Origin: Eudoraea adriatica DSM 19308
GTDB taxonomy: Bacteria; Bacteroidota; Bacteroidia; Flavobacteriales; Flavobacteriaceae
Length of the DNA: 64,000 nt
Assembly: GCF_000382125.1 (NCBI RefSeq)
Contig: NZ_KB907549.1
Coordinates: forward strand, 1 to 64,000
Reading direction: 5' to 3'
Position 1 is the stretch's first letter; the number at the start of each line of letters is the position of its first letter. The notes beneath the pieces are model-generated. The model saw nothing but the letters and a program-made list of their open reading frames with translations, had not been told where the DNA came from and did not search any database. Shown here one piece after another: positions 47,219-56,693 of this stretch. A program made the position numbers and the translations under genes.

Positions 47219-48472
47219 ATGAAGAGTACTTTAACCTACAAAGTAGCTTTAGGATGTTTACTAACGTTTTTTTGCTATTCATCGTATTCGCAGAATCCTA
47301 AGATTTCCAAATCTGTTAATCCGGAAATTTATGAAGCCAATAAAAGGGCGAGTAATTATCAGGAACTATTGAATTTAGGATATGCCGAAAATGAAATTTA
47401 TGAAGATTTAGGGAATGCCAACTTCTTAAGTCAGAATTATGAAACTGCAGTTTTTTGGTATAAAAAGCTGATAGCGATTAGTGAAGATGGCATTCTGAAC
47501 TCTGGCTGCTCTGAGCGCTATCAATTTGCCCTTCAAAAGGTTTCCGGATCGGTAATTGCAGGTACAATCCATGACAAAGACTGGTTAGCCCAAATTAAGT
47601 CCGAATACCATGTAAATAATTCAATAGCCGACAGGGGAATACCTGTTGAGGAACTTCCTAACCCTGTCAGCGAATCCCTGGAAGATCTCGCACAAAAGGT
47701 ATTTGAGGGGGAAAATGATGCGGTAGTTTTGAATGATAAAACATTTAACTACAAAAACGCCTATAAAACTCCAATTTCTGTAACGGCAGATGGTAATACA
47801 GCTTATTTTAGCAAAGCGAGTTTTATACAGCCCAAATATGGTGTTTTCTCCAAAAAGCAATTAGTCCACAAAATCTACAGGGCAGAAAAGGTTAATGGAA
47901 GATGGAAAAATATCAAAGAAGTAGCATTATCGCCTAAATATTACTCCAGCATGCACCCTACGGTATCAAAAGACGGGAAACGCTTATTTTTTGCTTCAGA
48001 CATGCCCGGAACTTTTGGAAAATATGATATCTATGTGTCTGCCATTAACAAGGATGGCAGCATGGGTGTTGCCAAGAATCTTGGTGAAAAGGTCAATACA
48101 AAAAAGAATGACTTATATCCTAATCTCGCAGGAGGTACTACCCTCTTCTATGCATCAGATGGTCACAAAGGCCATGGTGGCCTGGATGTATTTATGGTAC
48201 AGGTGTTTCATAAAAAAGTAGGTTGGTCTGTAAATTTAGGTAGTCCTATTAATAGTAATAAAGACGATTTTTCAATATCTCTTACCGGAAATGGAACGGG
48301 CTATGTAATGTCTAATCGCGGGAATACGGAAGATGCAGTACAACAAGTTGCTTTTCAATTCCTGAAACCTAAAAATGACAAGCAGCATGATGATGGCGAA
48401 TATAACTTCGCGGAAGTTTTCAGCACCGAAGTAAAAGCAAATTTCGCTAGCTCCGTTTATGAAGACGACTGA
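47219..48472 (+). CDS. Envelope protein with TPR-like N-terminus and PD40 repeats
   Basis: A 417-residue exported protein (signal near CLLTFFCYSSYSQ). A helical TPR-like part (EANKRASNYQELLNLGYAENEIYEDLGNANFLSQNYETAVFWYKKLI) is followed by a WD40-like PD40 propeller (TPISVTADGNTAYFSKAS, HPTVSKDGKRLFFASDMPGTFGKYDIYVSAINKDGS, YPNLAGGTTLFYASDGHKGHGGLDVFMV). This is the build of PorE-like proteins of Bacteroidota gliding and type IX secretion, but the OmpA domain that usually ends them is absent. It precedes a PorP/SprF-family gene, the usual neighbour of such proteins, so both probably belong to one surface or secretion apparatus. Confidence 0.75.
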   Translation: MKSTLTYKVALGCLLTFFCYSSYSQNPKISKSVNPEIYEANKRASNYQELLNLGYAENEIYEDLGNANFLSQNYETAVFWYKKLIAISEDGILNSGCSERYQFALQKVSGSVIAGTIHDKDWLAQIKSEYHVNNSIADRGIPVEELPNPVSESLEDLAQKVFEGENDAVVLNDKTFNYKNAYKTPISVTADGNTAYFSKASFIQPKYGVFSKKQLVHKIYRAEKVNGRWKNIKEVALSPKYYSSMHPTVSKDGKRLFFASDMPGTFGKYDIYVSAINKDGSMGVAKNLGEKVNTKKNDLYPNLAGGTTLFYASDGHKGHGGLDVFMVQVFHKKVGWSVNLGSPINSNKDDFSISLTGNGTGYVMSNRGNTEDAVQQVAFQFLKPKNDKQHDDGEYNFAEVFSTEVKANFASSVYEDD

Positions 48473-48672
48473 TTCTTAGCAGCACTGTGACCAAAACCAA
48501 ACAGGGGCGCAACCCCGATCTATTTGGTAGCCCGGGAATCGATGATTTCTAAAAACTATTCAGAAAATATAAAGTTGAAACGAAATTTTCGAATCATACA
48601 ATCCGATCAACACTAGTTTAGAAAAGCATATCGGATAACAAGTATTAAGATAAAAATTTAAATTTCAATCAG

Positions 48673-50523
48673 ATGAACTGTAACACCACTATAATTAAGA
48701 AAGTATTCGTACTTAAAGTGTTTTGCCTTATCCTTTTTGCTCAGGCTTCGTACGGTCAGGAAGCATTCTCTGATCTTAGCTCGAACACTACCTATCACAA
48801 TCAGCTGTTTTTCAATAGGTTCTTAATAAACCCTACATTTTCACTGGTTCGGGAAAACAAATCTTATCTTAATATTCTGCATCGAAATCAGTATGCTACA
48901 TTTGAAGATAACAATCAAAACTATTATCTGGGATTTAGCAATAAATTCAATGACCATACGGCTTTAGGCTTAGGTATATACAGTCAGCGCATCGGTATTA
49001 TCCAGGAGTTCGGATTTAATGCCAATTATGCCACTTCGGTACAATTGGGATCCAAGAGTAGCTTAACCTTTGGGACAAATGTTACCTATTACAGTGTAGG
49101 AGTTGATAAAAACCGGGCGGTTGCCACTGAGAACGACCCTGAAATTCTGGAAGCAAAATTAGAAAACAAGATTGCTATTCAGCCCGGAATTACATTCTCC
49201 TATGGAAACTTTGATATAGGGATCTACGCGGAAAACCTTATTAAATACAGTCAGACCACCAATGAATTTATAACCAGTTTTAATGCTAAAACTGTAAAAG
49301 GCTCTCTGCAATATACGCACGCTTTTATGGCCACGTCCGGTTTATTTGCCAACGCAAGGCTAATGCCCCTTGTGCAATTGGGACAGAACCTGGACGGAAG
49401 TCTTTCTTATGTAGGTTCGGTTGTACTTGAATTACCGAAATACGGATGGTTTCAAAGTACCCTGGATGACACTTACGGAATGTCTTTGGGTATAGGTTTT
49501 AACCTTAGTAAAAAGTTGTCTCTGGGGTATCTGGTAGAAAAGAATTTCCTGGATCAGGGTGCAGAATTTGGCTGGAATCATGAATTGTCCCTGGCGTATA
49601 CCTTTAAAAACCAACCATCAGCCATTGGCGGTTACGTAGTAAAATCAGAAGAAAACAGAATTGATGAAATTGTTCAGAATTATGAAGAACAATTAGCACA
49701 AATGAGGGAAAATCAAAATAAAGACACGAGGAATCAGATTGAAGAGCTTACGCGTAAATATGAAGCGCAAATATCGGAATTAACCAGTGCTCAAAACAAA
49801 TCTAAAGGGGATACTAAAAAATCCTCCGAAACGAAAAACAAGAATCTGAAAAATACACCTGAAACTTCACTTGTGGCTTATACAATATCTCAGGAAGAAG
49901 ATTCTAAATCTCTTGCCTATCAAAACCGGTTAATCCTGGACGAGCTGATTTTAAGGCAGGATTCCATAGAGAACGCACGTAATGCACAATTTGAGAAAAA
50001 GTTTGAAATGATAGTACGTATTTTGCGAAATGATGTAGAAAATAGTGTGAAAAATAATTTACAGGATTTCAACAGTCCGGAAAATACAGTATTGGCATCA
50101 AACCACAGTAAAACGAATTCCGCGACAAATAATGTGGAATTTACAACAGCCAATACCATGGAATTGAATACTTCCGGTGAATTAACAGATGCGGAACGCA
50201 AGAAGTATATTAAACTACCTATAAAAATTCAAAATCTATCTGATATTGGAGTACAATCTGGCTATTATGTAATTGCCAATGTTTATAAGACCAAAAAATA
50301 TTTAAATGCTTTTATGAATCAGCTGAATGAACAGGGGTTGGATGCGAAACAATTTTACAATAAGAAAAATGGTTTGTATTATGTTTATTTGGCTGATTTT
50401 AAAGCTAAGGAAGAAGCCGAAGTTGCTTATGTTTCTGATTTAAATGGAAAATATAATGATGAAAAGTGGATTATGCAGGTTGATAATCCCCCGGCAACCG
50501 CAGATCTAATGTATGAAGATTAA
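48673..50523 (+). CDS. PorP/SprF family protein with coiled coil and SPOR-like domain
   Basis: A 616-residue outer-membrane protein. The N-terminal 310 residues are the PorP/SprF beta-barrel: LFFNRFLINPTFSLVRENKSYLNILHRNQYATF, HTALGLGIYSQRIGIIQEFGFNANYA and VGSVVLELPKYGWFQSTLDD. A coiled-coil stretch follows (about 320-380, repeated EEQLAQMRENQNKDTRNQIEELTRKYEAQ, then Lys/Ser-rich). A SPOR-like C-terminal domain (SGYYVIANVYKTKKYLNAFMNQLNEQGLDAKQFYNKKNGLYYVYLADF) could bind denuded peptidoglycan. Family members hold the partner surface adhesins (SprB-like); no such adhesin gene lies next to it here. Confidence 0.85.
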   Translation: MNCNTTIIKKVFVLKVFCLILFAQASYGQEAFSDLSSNTTYHNQLFFNRFLINPTFSLVRENKSYLNILHRNQYATFEDNNQNYYLGFSNKFNDHTALGLGIYSQRIGIIQEFGFNANYATSVQLGSKSSLTFGTNVTYYSVGVDKNRAVATENDPEILEAKLENKIAIQPGITFSYGNFDIGIYAENLIKYSQTTNEFITSFNAKTVKGSLQYTHAFMATSGLFANARLMPLVQLGQNLDGSLSYVGSVVLELPKYGWFQSTLDDTYGMSLGIGFNLSKKLSLGYLVEKNFLDQGAEFGWNHELSLAYTFKNQPSAIGGYVVKSEENRIDEIVQNYEEQLAQMRENQNKDTRNQIEELTRKYEAQISELTSAQNKSKGDTKKSSETKNKNLKNTPETSLVAYTISQEEDSKSLAYQNRLILDELILRQDSIENARNAQFEKKFEMIVRILRNDVENSVKNNLQDFNSPENTVLASNHSKTNSATNNVEFTTANTMELNTSGELTDAERKKYIKLPIKIQNLSDIGVQSGYYVIANVYKTKKYLNAFMNQLNEQGLDAKQFYNKKNGLYYVYLADFKAKEEAEVAYVSDLNGKYNDEKWIMQVDNPPATADLMYED

Positions 50524-51357
50524 TGATTTTCCAGGGACAATAGGAACATTAAACAGTTTGTCTGTTATACTTGTAAATTATTTATCCCAAAATAATTGAT
50601 ACCTGCTTATGGACTGCAAACAAGTATAATAAATCTTACTACATAGGCGCTTTGGCTTACTTTCTTTTTATTATGATATAAATTCGAATTCATTTGATTT
50701 CAATGACAATGCATGGTTCGTTTTATTATTTGAAAAATGTTTTAGTCAAAAAACACCAGGCTCCCGGGAGTTTTTTACAATATTAATAATGAGAAAAACA
50801 GACAAGATTACCGACCAACCGGTCTGCATTTGAACGAAAATACTTACGTAATATCATTGCCTTTCTAATTTTTATATATATTTAAATTATTAAAGTAATA
50901 GAATAACGATCGCTCAACCCCCAAAACCCCATAATATGCAGACTGAAAATTACCCCAAAACCGGCTCGCATGGCAGGCCAAAAACAAGAGCTAATCCTGT
51001 AACCTTCTTAAAGGAAGCTCCATTTTAAACCACAGTTAATACCGTTTTAGTTGGATTTTTAACTTATTGGTATCTGGTATTATCAGATCCTTATAAGCTA
51101 GGGACCCCTTGTTGTATTGCTATTTTATGGTACCCTTAAAACGTATGCAGTTAATACCTGTGTTTTTGTTTTAACATCGCATTTTACTTCACGGTAAGAG
51201 ATAGATGGACTGTATCCATATCTAGTGTGCATCGCTATGTGCTATGGTTTAAAAAATTGCTTATTGAGCAATGAAATACTCCTATTAACTTGCTCATTTT
51301 CAAACTTTTAATTTCTTATTTCTTTATTATTTTTTTAACCCCAAAATACTAATAGAT
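50524..51357. other. Intergenic region, nothing recognised
   Basis: 834 bases without a supportable gene. A 30-codon frame beginning at 50937 (MQTENYPKTGSHGR) has no supporting signals and is not called. CTCCCGGGAG at about 50760 is a short perfect palindrome followed by six Ts, possibly a weak terminator. No FNR-like box was found. Confidence 0.4.
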
Positions 51358-51984
51358 ATGAAATCGAATATCCTTAATATAATTGTTATAGATAATGATC
51401 ACTTATTTCATGCGGCCTACAAATACTATTTTGAAACTTACCAGGACTATGCACTCAAAGGTGTTTATATTTCCGTAGAAGACGCCTTAAAAGATTTTGA
51501 TCATGTACAACCAGATATAATTGTTTCTGAAGTTTCTATGCCCAACGTTTGTGGCATAGATGGAATACGCCTGTTCAGAAAAAAAGATCCTGAAGTAAAA
51601 ATTATTATGATAAGCGAACAGAATGATTTTGAGCTTATCAAAAATGCCTTTAAAAATAGGGCAAATGGCTACCTCACGAAACCGGTTACCAAAAAGCGTA
51701 TGTACAATGCCTTAAATTCCATCAAATATGAAGGTGCCACCATGAGCAATGACATAGTCAAAGCCGTGATATCCATGTTTCACAGAAAATCTTATAATGC
51801 TTTCTCGGAACGGGAAAACGAAATAATTGATTACCTGTGCCAGGGAGCTACCTATAAGCTTATTGCCGATAAACTTTTTGTTACTCCAAGTACCGTAAAT
51901 TTTCATATTCAGAATATATACTTAAAACTGGACGTGAATTCCAAATCAGAAGCGCTTACTAAATTGCAGGAAATGGAAAATTAA
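51358..51984 (+). CDS. LuxR-family response regulator with Glu at the phosphoacceptor position
   Basis: A 208-residue protein. The receiver domain starts NILNIIVIDNDHLFHAA with acidic pocket residues D12 and D14, but the usual phosphoacceptor Asp in PDIVLMDxxMP is replaced: PDIIVSEVSMP carries Glu58. The conserved Lys is in YLTKPV. The C-terminal LuxR helix-turn-helix is intact (FSERENEIIDYLCQGATYKLIADKLFVTPSTVNFHIQNIYLKLDV). An Asp-to-Glu change often mimics the phosphorylated state, so the protein could be constitutively active or act without a kinase. No sensor kinase lies nearby. It is an orphan regulator with unknown targets. Confidence 0.88.
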   Translation: MKSNILNIIVIDNDHLFHAAYKYYFETYQDYALKGVYISVEDALKDFDHVQPDIIVSEVSMPNVCGIDGIRLFRKKDPEVKIIMISEQNDFELIKNAFKNRANGYLTKPVTKKRMYNALNSIKYEGATMSNDIVKAVISMFHRKSYNAFSERENEIIDYLCQGATYKLIADKLFVTPSTVNFHIQNIYLKLDVNSKSEALTKLQEMEN

Positions 51985-52206
51985 ACACTTATTCCTCTCT
52001 GTTTAGTAGTAATAATATATTCGGAAAAGGACAAATATGAATGTCCTTTTGAAGCTCAATAGATTACAATTTACGTTATTATCTGTGCCAGATTGTAATG
52101 AAATGGACAAAAGTAGCATAAAGCAAATTACCTGAATATTGTAATTCAGTATGGCTTTTAATCTTTTTTGTCCATTTATTTTAATGCCATTTCCTATCCC
52201 GAACAG

Positions 52207-53286
52207 TTATTCCGATTCATTTTCTTCAATCAGGGCTTTTGCATCTTCTTCAATCAAGGCTTTTGCATCTTTTTTTGTTCCAAGAATAATGGCAATCCAC
52301 CTTGTCTTTGGGTTATGCTCCAGCATAATTTTCACAGTCATGGTCAATGGAACAGATAAAAACATACCTACAGTACCTAATACAAAACCCCAAAAAATAA
52401 GCGATAAGAATACTATTGCAGTAGATAATCCCATCCCCTGCCCCATTAGTTTTGGCTCTACAATACTTCCTATTATCAAATTCACCGTAACAAATGCAAT
52501 CAGAGCAGCCAATGCACCCCCAAATCCAAGTTGAACCAGAGCAAACAGAACAGCAGGAAACGCTGCAATAAAAGATCCTATAGTTGGAATATAGTTTAAC
52601 AGGAATGCTACTAAACCCCATAAAATGGCATAATCAACACCAATAAGTGACAGCGCTATCCATATTAAAATGCCCGTGATAAGACTTGTAAGTGTTTTAA
52701 TTGAGAGGTAATGACGAATTCTGTTCCCAATTTCATCAAAATATGAATAATTTGCAGAATAGTCTTTTAGGATTGCATCTACCTTAATTGAAATATCATC
52801 CAATTCCAACAAAAGAAAAAGTACCAGGAAGAGGATGGTTAAGAAATTGCCCATAAACCCGCCAAGCTGACTCAGTAAGCTGGCTGTAAAACCCATAATC
52901 CTGGAAGGTTCCAATAAATCATCCATTTTATCAAATGAAAAATTAAATCCACTGTCATTTAAAAAGTCAAAAACAGATGCACCAATTTGATCCAGGTTTT
53001 GTTCATACAATCCGGCATTTTGAGTAAATGCCGCAAGGGATTGTCCCACTAATTCACCTAAACCAATGAAGATTGCTATAAGCATCAGAAATACAACTAA
53101 AACAGCCAAACTCTGCGGTACCCTCTTCCTTACCAGATACCTAATGGGTGGTGTACAAATAATAGAAAGAAATACTGCCATTAAAACCGGAGTGATTAAG
53201 CCCGCACCATAGATTAATCCTGCAATTATGATTATAAAAGCAGCCAGGTTTATTATAAATGGAAACTTTGAGTTTGATTTAATCAT
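52207..53286 (-). CDS. AI-2E family (PerM/UPF0118) transporter
   Basis: A 359-residue membrane protein with about seven or eight transmembrane helices (IINLAAFIIIIAGLIYGAGLI, SLAVLVVFLMLIAIFIGL, FLTILFLVLFLLLE and later segments), the typical topology of the AI-2E exporter/PerM group with the conserved C-terminal GSIVEPKLMGQGMGLSTAIVFLSLIFWGFVLGTVGMFLSVPLT. Family members transport small signals or ions; the substrate is not predictable. The tail contains a tandem repeat DAKALIEE/DAKALIEE just before the stop, encoded by a duplicated 24-bp unit. No neighbours indicate a pathway. Confidence 0.88.
   Translation of the reverse strand: MIKSNSKFPFIINLAAFIIIIAGLIYGAGLITPVLMAVFLSIICTPPIRYLVRKRVPQSLAVLVVFLMLIAIFIGLGELVGQSLAAFTQNAGLYEQNLDQIGASVFDFLNDSGFNFSFDKMDDLLEPSRIMGFTASLLSQLGGFMGNFLTILFLVLFLLLELDDISIKVDAILKDYSANYSYFDEIGNRIRHYLSIKTLTSLITGILIWIALSLIGVDYAILWGLVAFLLNYIPTIGSFIAAFPAVLFALVQLGFGGALAALIAFVTVNLIIGSIVEPKLMGQGMGLSTAIVFLSLIFWGFVLGTVGMFLSVPLTMTVKIMLEHNPKTRWIAIILGTKKDAKALIEEDAKALIEENESE
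52224..52271. repeat. 24-bp tandem duplication inside the AI-2E gene
   Basis: Two nearly identical 24-bp units (CTTCAATCAGGG... and CTTCAATCAAGG..., each ending in CTTTTGCAT) encode the repeated octapeptide near the C-terminus. The unit length keeps the frame, so a copy-number change by slippage would be tolerated. Confidence 0.75.
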
Positions 53287-53928
53287 ATTCTTTTTGGTTT
53301 CGTATTATTTACAGAACTTAATAATTATCCAAAGGTATATTAACCTAATTCTTGCTGGCAAATTTGCCGACTATAATAGCTACAACTACGGCTATATAGA
53401 ATTGGCCTGTGATGGCAATAATCTCAGAAAATATATCTCCACTACATTAGCAAACAGACCGAAGATGAAATTTGCCCCATATTTCTTATAAAAGATACCC
53501 AGGCCAGTATAAACTAAGCCTGTGGTTAAGGATATTCCTGCAAAAAAAACAAATAGCAGATCAGTCACAATGGAAATTATTAAGGGCTATAAATATAGTG
53601 CAATCCAAGGAATTATTTAAACAACGTACATACAGTGAATTAACCTTTGTAGAATTCATTTAGGGTGTATTTCGATCTGTATTATAAAACCTTACAAAAG
53701 AAGAACAACAACATCCATCTAAACCCTTAGATGCAGGATCAACTAACTTTACAATAAAAAAAGAGTGCTCCGATTCTCTCGAAACACCCGTTTTTATCTA
53801 TTCTCTAACCTTTATGGTTGCATTCAGCGGTACTCTAATAATAACCAGGTATACGGATCTACAACCACTCCAAAGTGCTGAATTTTACCTCTCTTTAAAG
53901 TTGTTTTTAAACTTCAACTATTTAAGTT
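53287..53928. other. Intergenic region, nothing recognised
   Basis: 642 bases between two minus-strand genes. Short open frames on both strands lack start-site context or homology and are not called. The only visible detail is a loose C-rich segment near 53785-53810 (GATTCTCTCGAAACACCC), without clear pairing. Confidence 0.4.
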
Positions 53929-55491
53929 CTAGCGACTTGTTGGTATCATTTCATTAACCTGCTTTTCAATAGTGCTCAGACTCCAGTCCCCGGGCACCTG
54001 GCTGGGAGGAAACTCTTTAAAAGTATTAAGGAAATTCAGGGCGTAATACTGCATACCCCCCAACATATAAACACGGTCTACATACCAGTCCCAATATGTA
54101 TTAGAGCCTACCAAAGCTTTCTCAAACGGATCGCGCCTCAAGTTAAACAGGTATGGCCCTCTGAGTTCTACAAAAGGCTCAAACCAAAGTGCCAGTTTGT
54201 TTTCACGCTGTACGCGGAACATCGCCTTCCAGTCTCCATAGCGCAGCGCGGTTATTTCTCCTGCATCACTAACATAAATGAAGCCCTTGCGTGCAGATTC
54301 CTCGGATTTACCCATAAGGTAATCCAACTGGTTCACACCATCAATATAATTCTTGTACTGTCTGCCATTGAGCGTAACCCCCTTTTTAAGTTGGTCTGAA
54401 ATATCATCAGATCCTGCAGCGGCGGCGAAGGTAGGTAGCCAATCTTCATGAGAAAAAATTCCATTCAGGGTCTTCCCTGCAGGAAATTTCCCGGGCCATT
54501 TGACAAACGCAGGCGACCGAAATGCCCCCTCCCAACTGGTATTCTTTTCACCATGGAATGGAGTTGTGCCGGCATCTGGCCAGGTGTTGAAGTGAGGACC
54601 GTTATCTGTAGAATAAAAAATAATAGTATTGTCTGCAATACCCAATTCATCAATGTAGTCCAGCAGCTGGCCTACATGCATATCATGCTCTATCATCCCA
54701 TCTGTATACTCGTCATTCCCAGGATGTCGCCGCTCCTCTTTTACATGCGTGCGAAAATGCATGCGGGTACCATTCCACCAGGTGAAGAAGGGTTTTCCGG
54801 AGTCTACCTGTTCTTTGATAAACCTTTTGGTTTCTGCAACAGATTCATCGTCAATAGATTCCATCCGTTTCTTGGTGAGAGGACCAGTATCCTCAACCCG
54901 CTGTCCCCCTTTGCCGTCTGCCCAACTATGGATCACGCCCCTGGGCCCGAAAACCTCTTCGAATTTCTTTCCGTTAGCCAACACCAAATCATGTGGATAG
55001 TCCTCATTTTCCGGTTCTTCTTCCGCATTTAAGTGGTAAAGGTTCCCATAGAATTCATCAAACCCGTGCATGGTTGGCAAATGTTCATCCAGATCTCCCT
55101 GGTGGTTTTTTCCAAACTGCCCGGTGGAATAGCCCAGACTTTTCATCACCGTGGCTATGGTTACATCCGTTTTTTGCCAGCCTTGAGGCGCATTGGGCAT
55201 CCCCACTTTGGTCATACCTGTGCGCACCGGCACATTGCCCCCTAAGAATGCGGCACGACCGGCCGTACAGCTCTGTTGGGAATAATAATCCGTAAAGGCA
55301 ATCCCTTCTTTTGCAATACGGTCAATGTTTGGGGTATGGAACCCCATCATCCCGTGATTGTTATGACTGATATTCCAATAACCGATATCATCTCCCCATA
55401 TCACCAGGATATTGGGTTTTTTGGTTTGCTGTGCAAAGGTCATTGCACTAATTAAAAAGAGCAGTACTCCCGAAAAAATAGTTTTCTTCAT
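53929..55491 (-). CDS. Exported arylsulfatase
   Basis: A 520-residue sulfatase with Sec signal (LFLISAMTFAQQ). Calcium-binding Asp residues are in IWGDDIGY (D34, D35). The formylglycine motif is SCTAGR with Cys75; it follows C-x-A-x-R instead of the commonest C-x-P-S-R. Further family motifs are GKNHQGD, FFTWWNGTRMHFRTH, IEHDMHVGQLLDYIDELGIADNTIIFYSTDNGPH and HEDWLPTFAAAAG. It would remove sulfate esters, probably from algal polysaccharide or sulfated small molecules. Conversion of the Cys requires a formylglycine-generating enzyme, not present in this window. No SusC/D or glycoside hydrolase is adjacent. Confidence 0.9.
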   Translation of the reverse strand: MKKTIFSGVLLFLISAMTFAQQTKKPNILVIWGDDIGYWNISHNNHGMMGFHTPNIDRIAKEGIAFTDYYSQQSCTAGRAAFLGGNVPVRTGMTKVGMPNAPQGWQKTDVTIATVMKSLGYSTGQFGKNHQGDLDEHLPTMHGFDEFYGNLYHLNAEEEPENEDYPHDLVLANGKKFEEVFGPRGVIHSWADGKGGQRVEDTGPLTKKRMESIDDESVAETKRFIKEQVDSGKPFFTWWNGTRMHFRTHVKEERRHPGNDEYTDGMIEHDMHVGQLLDYIDELGIADNTIIFYSTDNGPHFNTWPDAGTTPFHGEKNTSWEGAFRSPAFVKWPGKFPAGKTLNGIFSHEDWLPTFAAAAGSDDISDQLKKGVTLNGRQYKNYIDGVNQLDYLMGKSEESARKGFIYVSDAGEITALRYGDWKAMFRVQRENKLALWFEPFVELRGPYLFNLRRDPFEKALVGSNTYWDWYVDRVYMLGGMQYYALNFLNTFKEFPPSQVPGDWSLSTIEKQVNEMIPTSR

Positions 55492-55882
55492 AGTCTTAGT
55501 TTTAAAATTTAAGTGTTTCCGTTATTAATAAATATTTGATTGGATGAATTAGTTATTAGCGATTGCGTTTCTTTAAGTTAATACAGGATCAGATCTCATT
55601 ACTTATGGTAAAAATGCTTACTTTGTCTAAATAAATTTATGATATATATATCATAAAAAGGCCGATATAAAACCACAGAATAGGCTTCTTAATAAAAGAG
55701 TATTTAGGGGAGAGAATGCTCTATTGCTTATTCTAAATAAATATAAGTAATTTGGAGTATTAAAGCAATTGGCGATCATTAAACCCTTAGGAATTATTTA
55801 GCGAAAAGCAATAATGTTTGACCAGCTCCATTGAAGAAAACGACAATCGGGTAAGATATATACCGGTATATTTATGTAAACC
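55492..55882. other. Intergenic region upstream of the sulfatase gene
   Basis: 391 A/T-rich bases containing a perfect 22-bp palindrome (55636-55657). No other gene, box or terminator is seen. Confidence 0.4.
55636..55657. promoter_or_regulatory. Perfect 22-bp palindrome upstream of the sulfatase gene
   Basis: The two arms read TTTATGATATA and TATATCATAAA, back to back with no loop, so each half is an 11-base complement of the other. It is 145 bp upstream of the sulfatase start. Its length and lack of a loop fit a dimeric regulator operator better than a terminator, but the sequence is A/T-rich and could be chance. Confidence 0.35.
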
Positions 55883-56407
55883 CTAAAAACGTTTGCTTAG
55901 AGCAACACCAAGGGAGTATGCACTATATTCTTTCTTAAAATCATAACTAAAAGCCGGGGCCAGGCCCCAGTTTTTTCCAAGCTCAAATTCATATTCCATA
56001 CCGGCCCTTATAATAAAAATATTCTTGTTTTTTTCAAATTCTACCCCCGGGCCGGTAAAAATACTCCAGCCCTTATATATTCTATAAACTGCTACCAAAC
56101 CCGTAACCAATGCATTCTCCCGTGGTATATTTTCACCATCAAAATCTACCGCATATTTCCCCAGTTCTAAGTCCAAAACTACACCTATATGCCATTTTTG
56201 GTTTAATATATAGAAATAATCAATCCCAATGGTAGTCAGTTCTTCTGATTTAAGCAGCTCACCATTTTCAATGGTCCTGGGAATATGCGTCAACCCAAAA
56301 AGAAAAGCCACCCTGTGTTTTGTTTGCTCCTCCCCTTCACTTTCCTGAGAAAATGCAGGAGTTATTACTAATAGAAAGAGCATAAAGCTTATTGGCCCAA
56401 ATTTCAT
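55883..56407 (-). CDS. Small outer-membrane beta-barrel protein
   Basis: A 174-residue exported protein (signal MKFGPISFMLFLLVITPAFSQ). Alternating hydrophobic strands (HRVAFLFGLTHIP, TIGIDYFYILNQKWHIGVVLDLELGKYAVDF, IFIIRAGMEYEFELGKNWGLAPAFSYDFKKEYSAYSLGVALSKRF) and a terminal aromatic indicate an eight-stranded outer-membrane barrel of the OmpW/porin-like small class. Substrate unknown; it is not linked to neighbours by overlap. Confidence 0.75.
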   Translation of the reverse strand: MKFGPISFMLFLLVITPAFSQESEGEEQTKHRVAFLFGLTHIPRTIENGELLKSEELTTIGIDYFYILNQKWHIGVVLDLELGKYAVDFDGENIPRENALVTGLVAVYRIYKGWSIFTGPGVEFEKNKNIFIIRAGMEYEFELGKNWGLAPAFSYDFKKEYSAYSLGVALSKRF

Positions 56408-56639
56408 TTATAATATCTGTTATATGAATACAACTGTAAAATTTGGATTGAAAATTACTAAAATTAATGTACTAACTCTTATCATAATAATGTTTTCTTG
56501 AAGAAAGTGTGCCCGGAGGGTTGATTGAATTGTTTTACTGCGTTTGGATATTGGGCATTTCCCTGGTCAACAGACGAATCTTTCCAAGTAGCTATCTACA
56601 ACCGGTAAACCATGCTTTTGCTATAATAAAAGTCTCAAA

Positions 56640-56670
56640 AAAAATGAGAGCCTATTTGGCTCTCATTTTT
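56640..56670 (-). terminator. terminator after the 56694 gene
   Basis: AAAATGAGAGCC and GGCTCTCATTTT form a perfect 12-bp stem with a TATTT loop; the T-run lies on the minus strand. It begins just downstream of the stop of the minus-strand gene at 56694. Confidence 0.9.
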
Positions 56671-56693
56671 AAAAACAAATAAATTTAACTTTG

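Noticed and set aside
48473-48672. GGGGCGCAACCCC hairpin between the PD40 gene and the PorP/SprF gene as a structured RNA
   Set aside because: Stem is only four base pairs plus a weak outer stem; not enough for a riboswitch or terminator call.
54448-55032. 194-codon plus-strand open frame antisense to the sulfatase gene
   Set aside because: Shadow of the sulfatase coding strand, which carries all family motifs.
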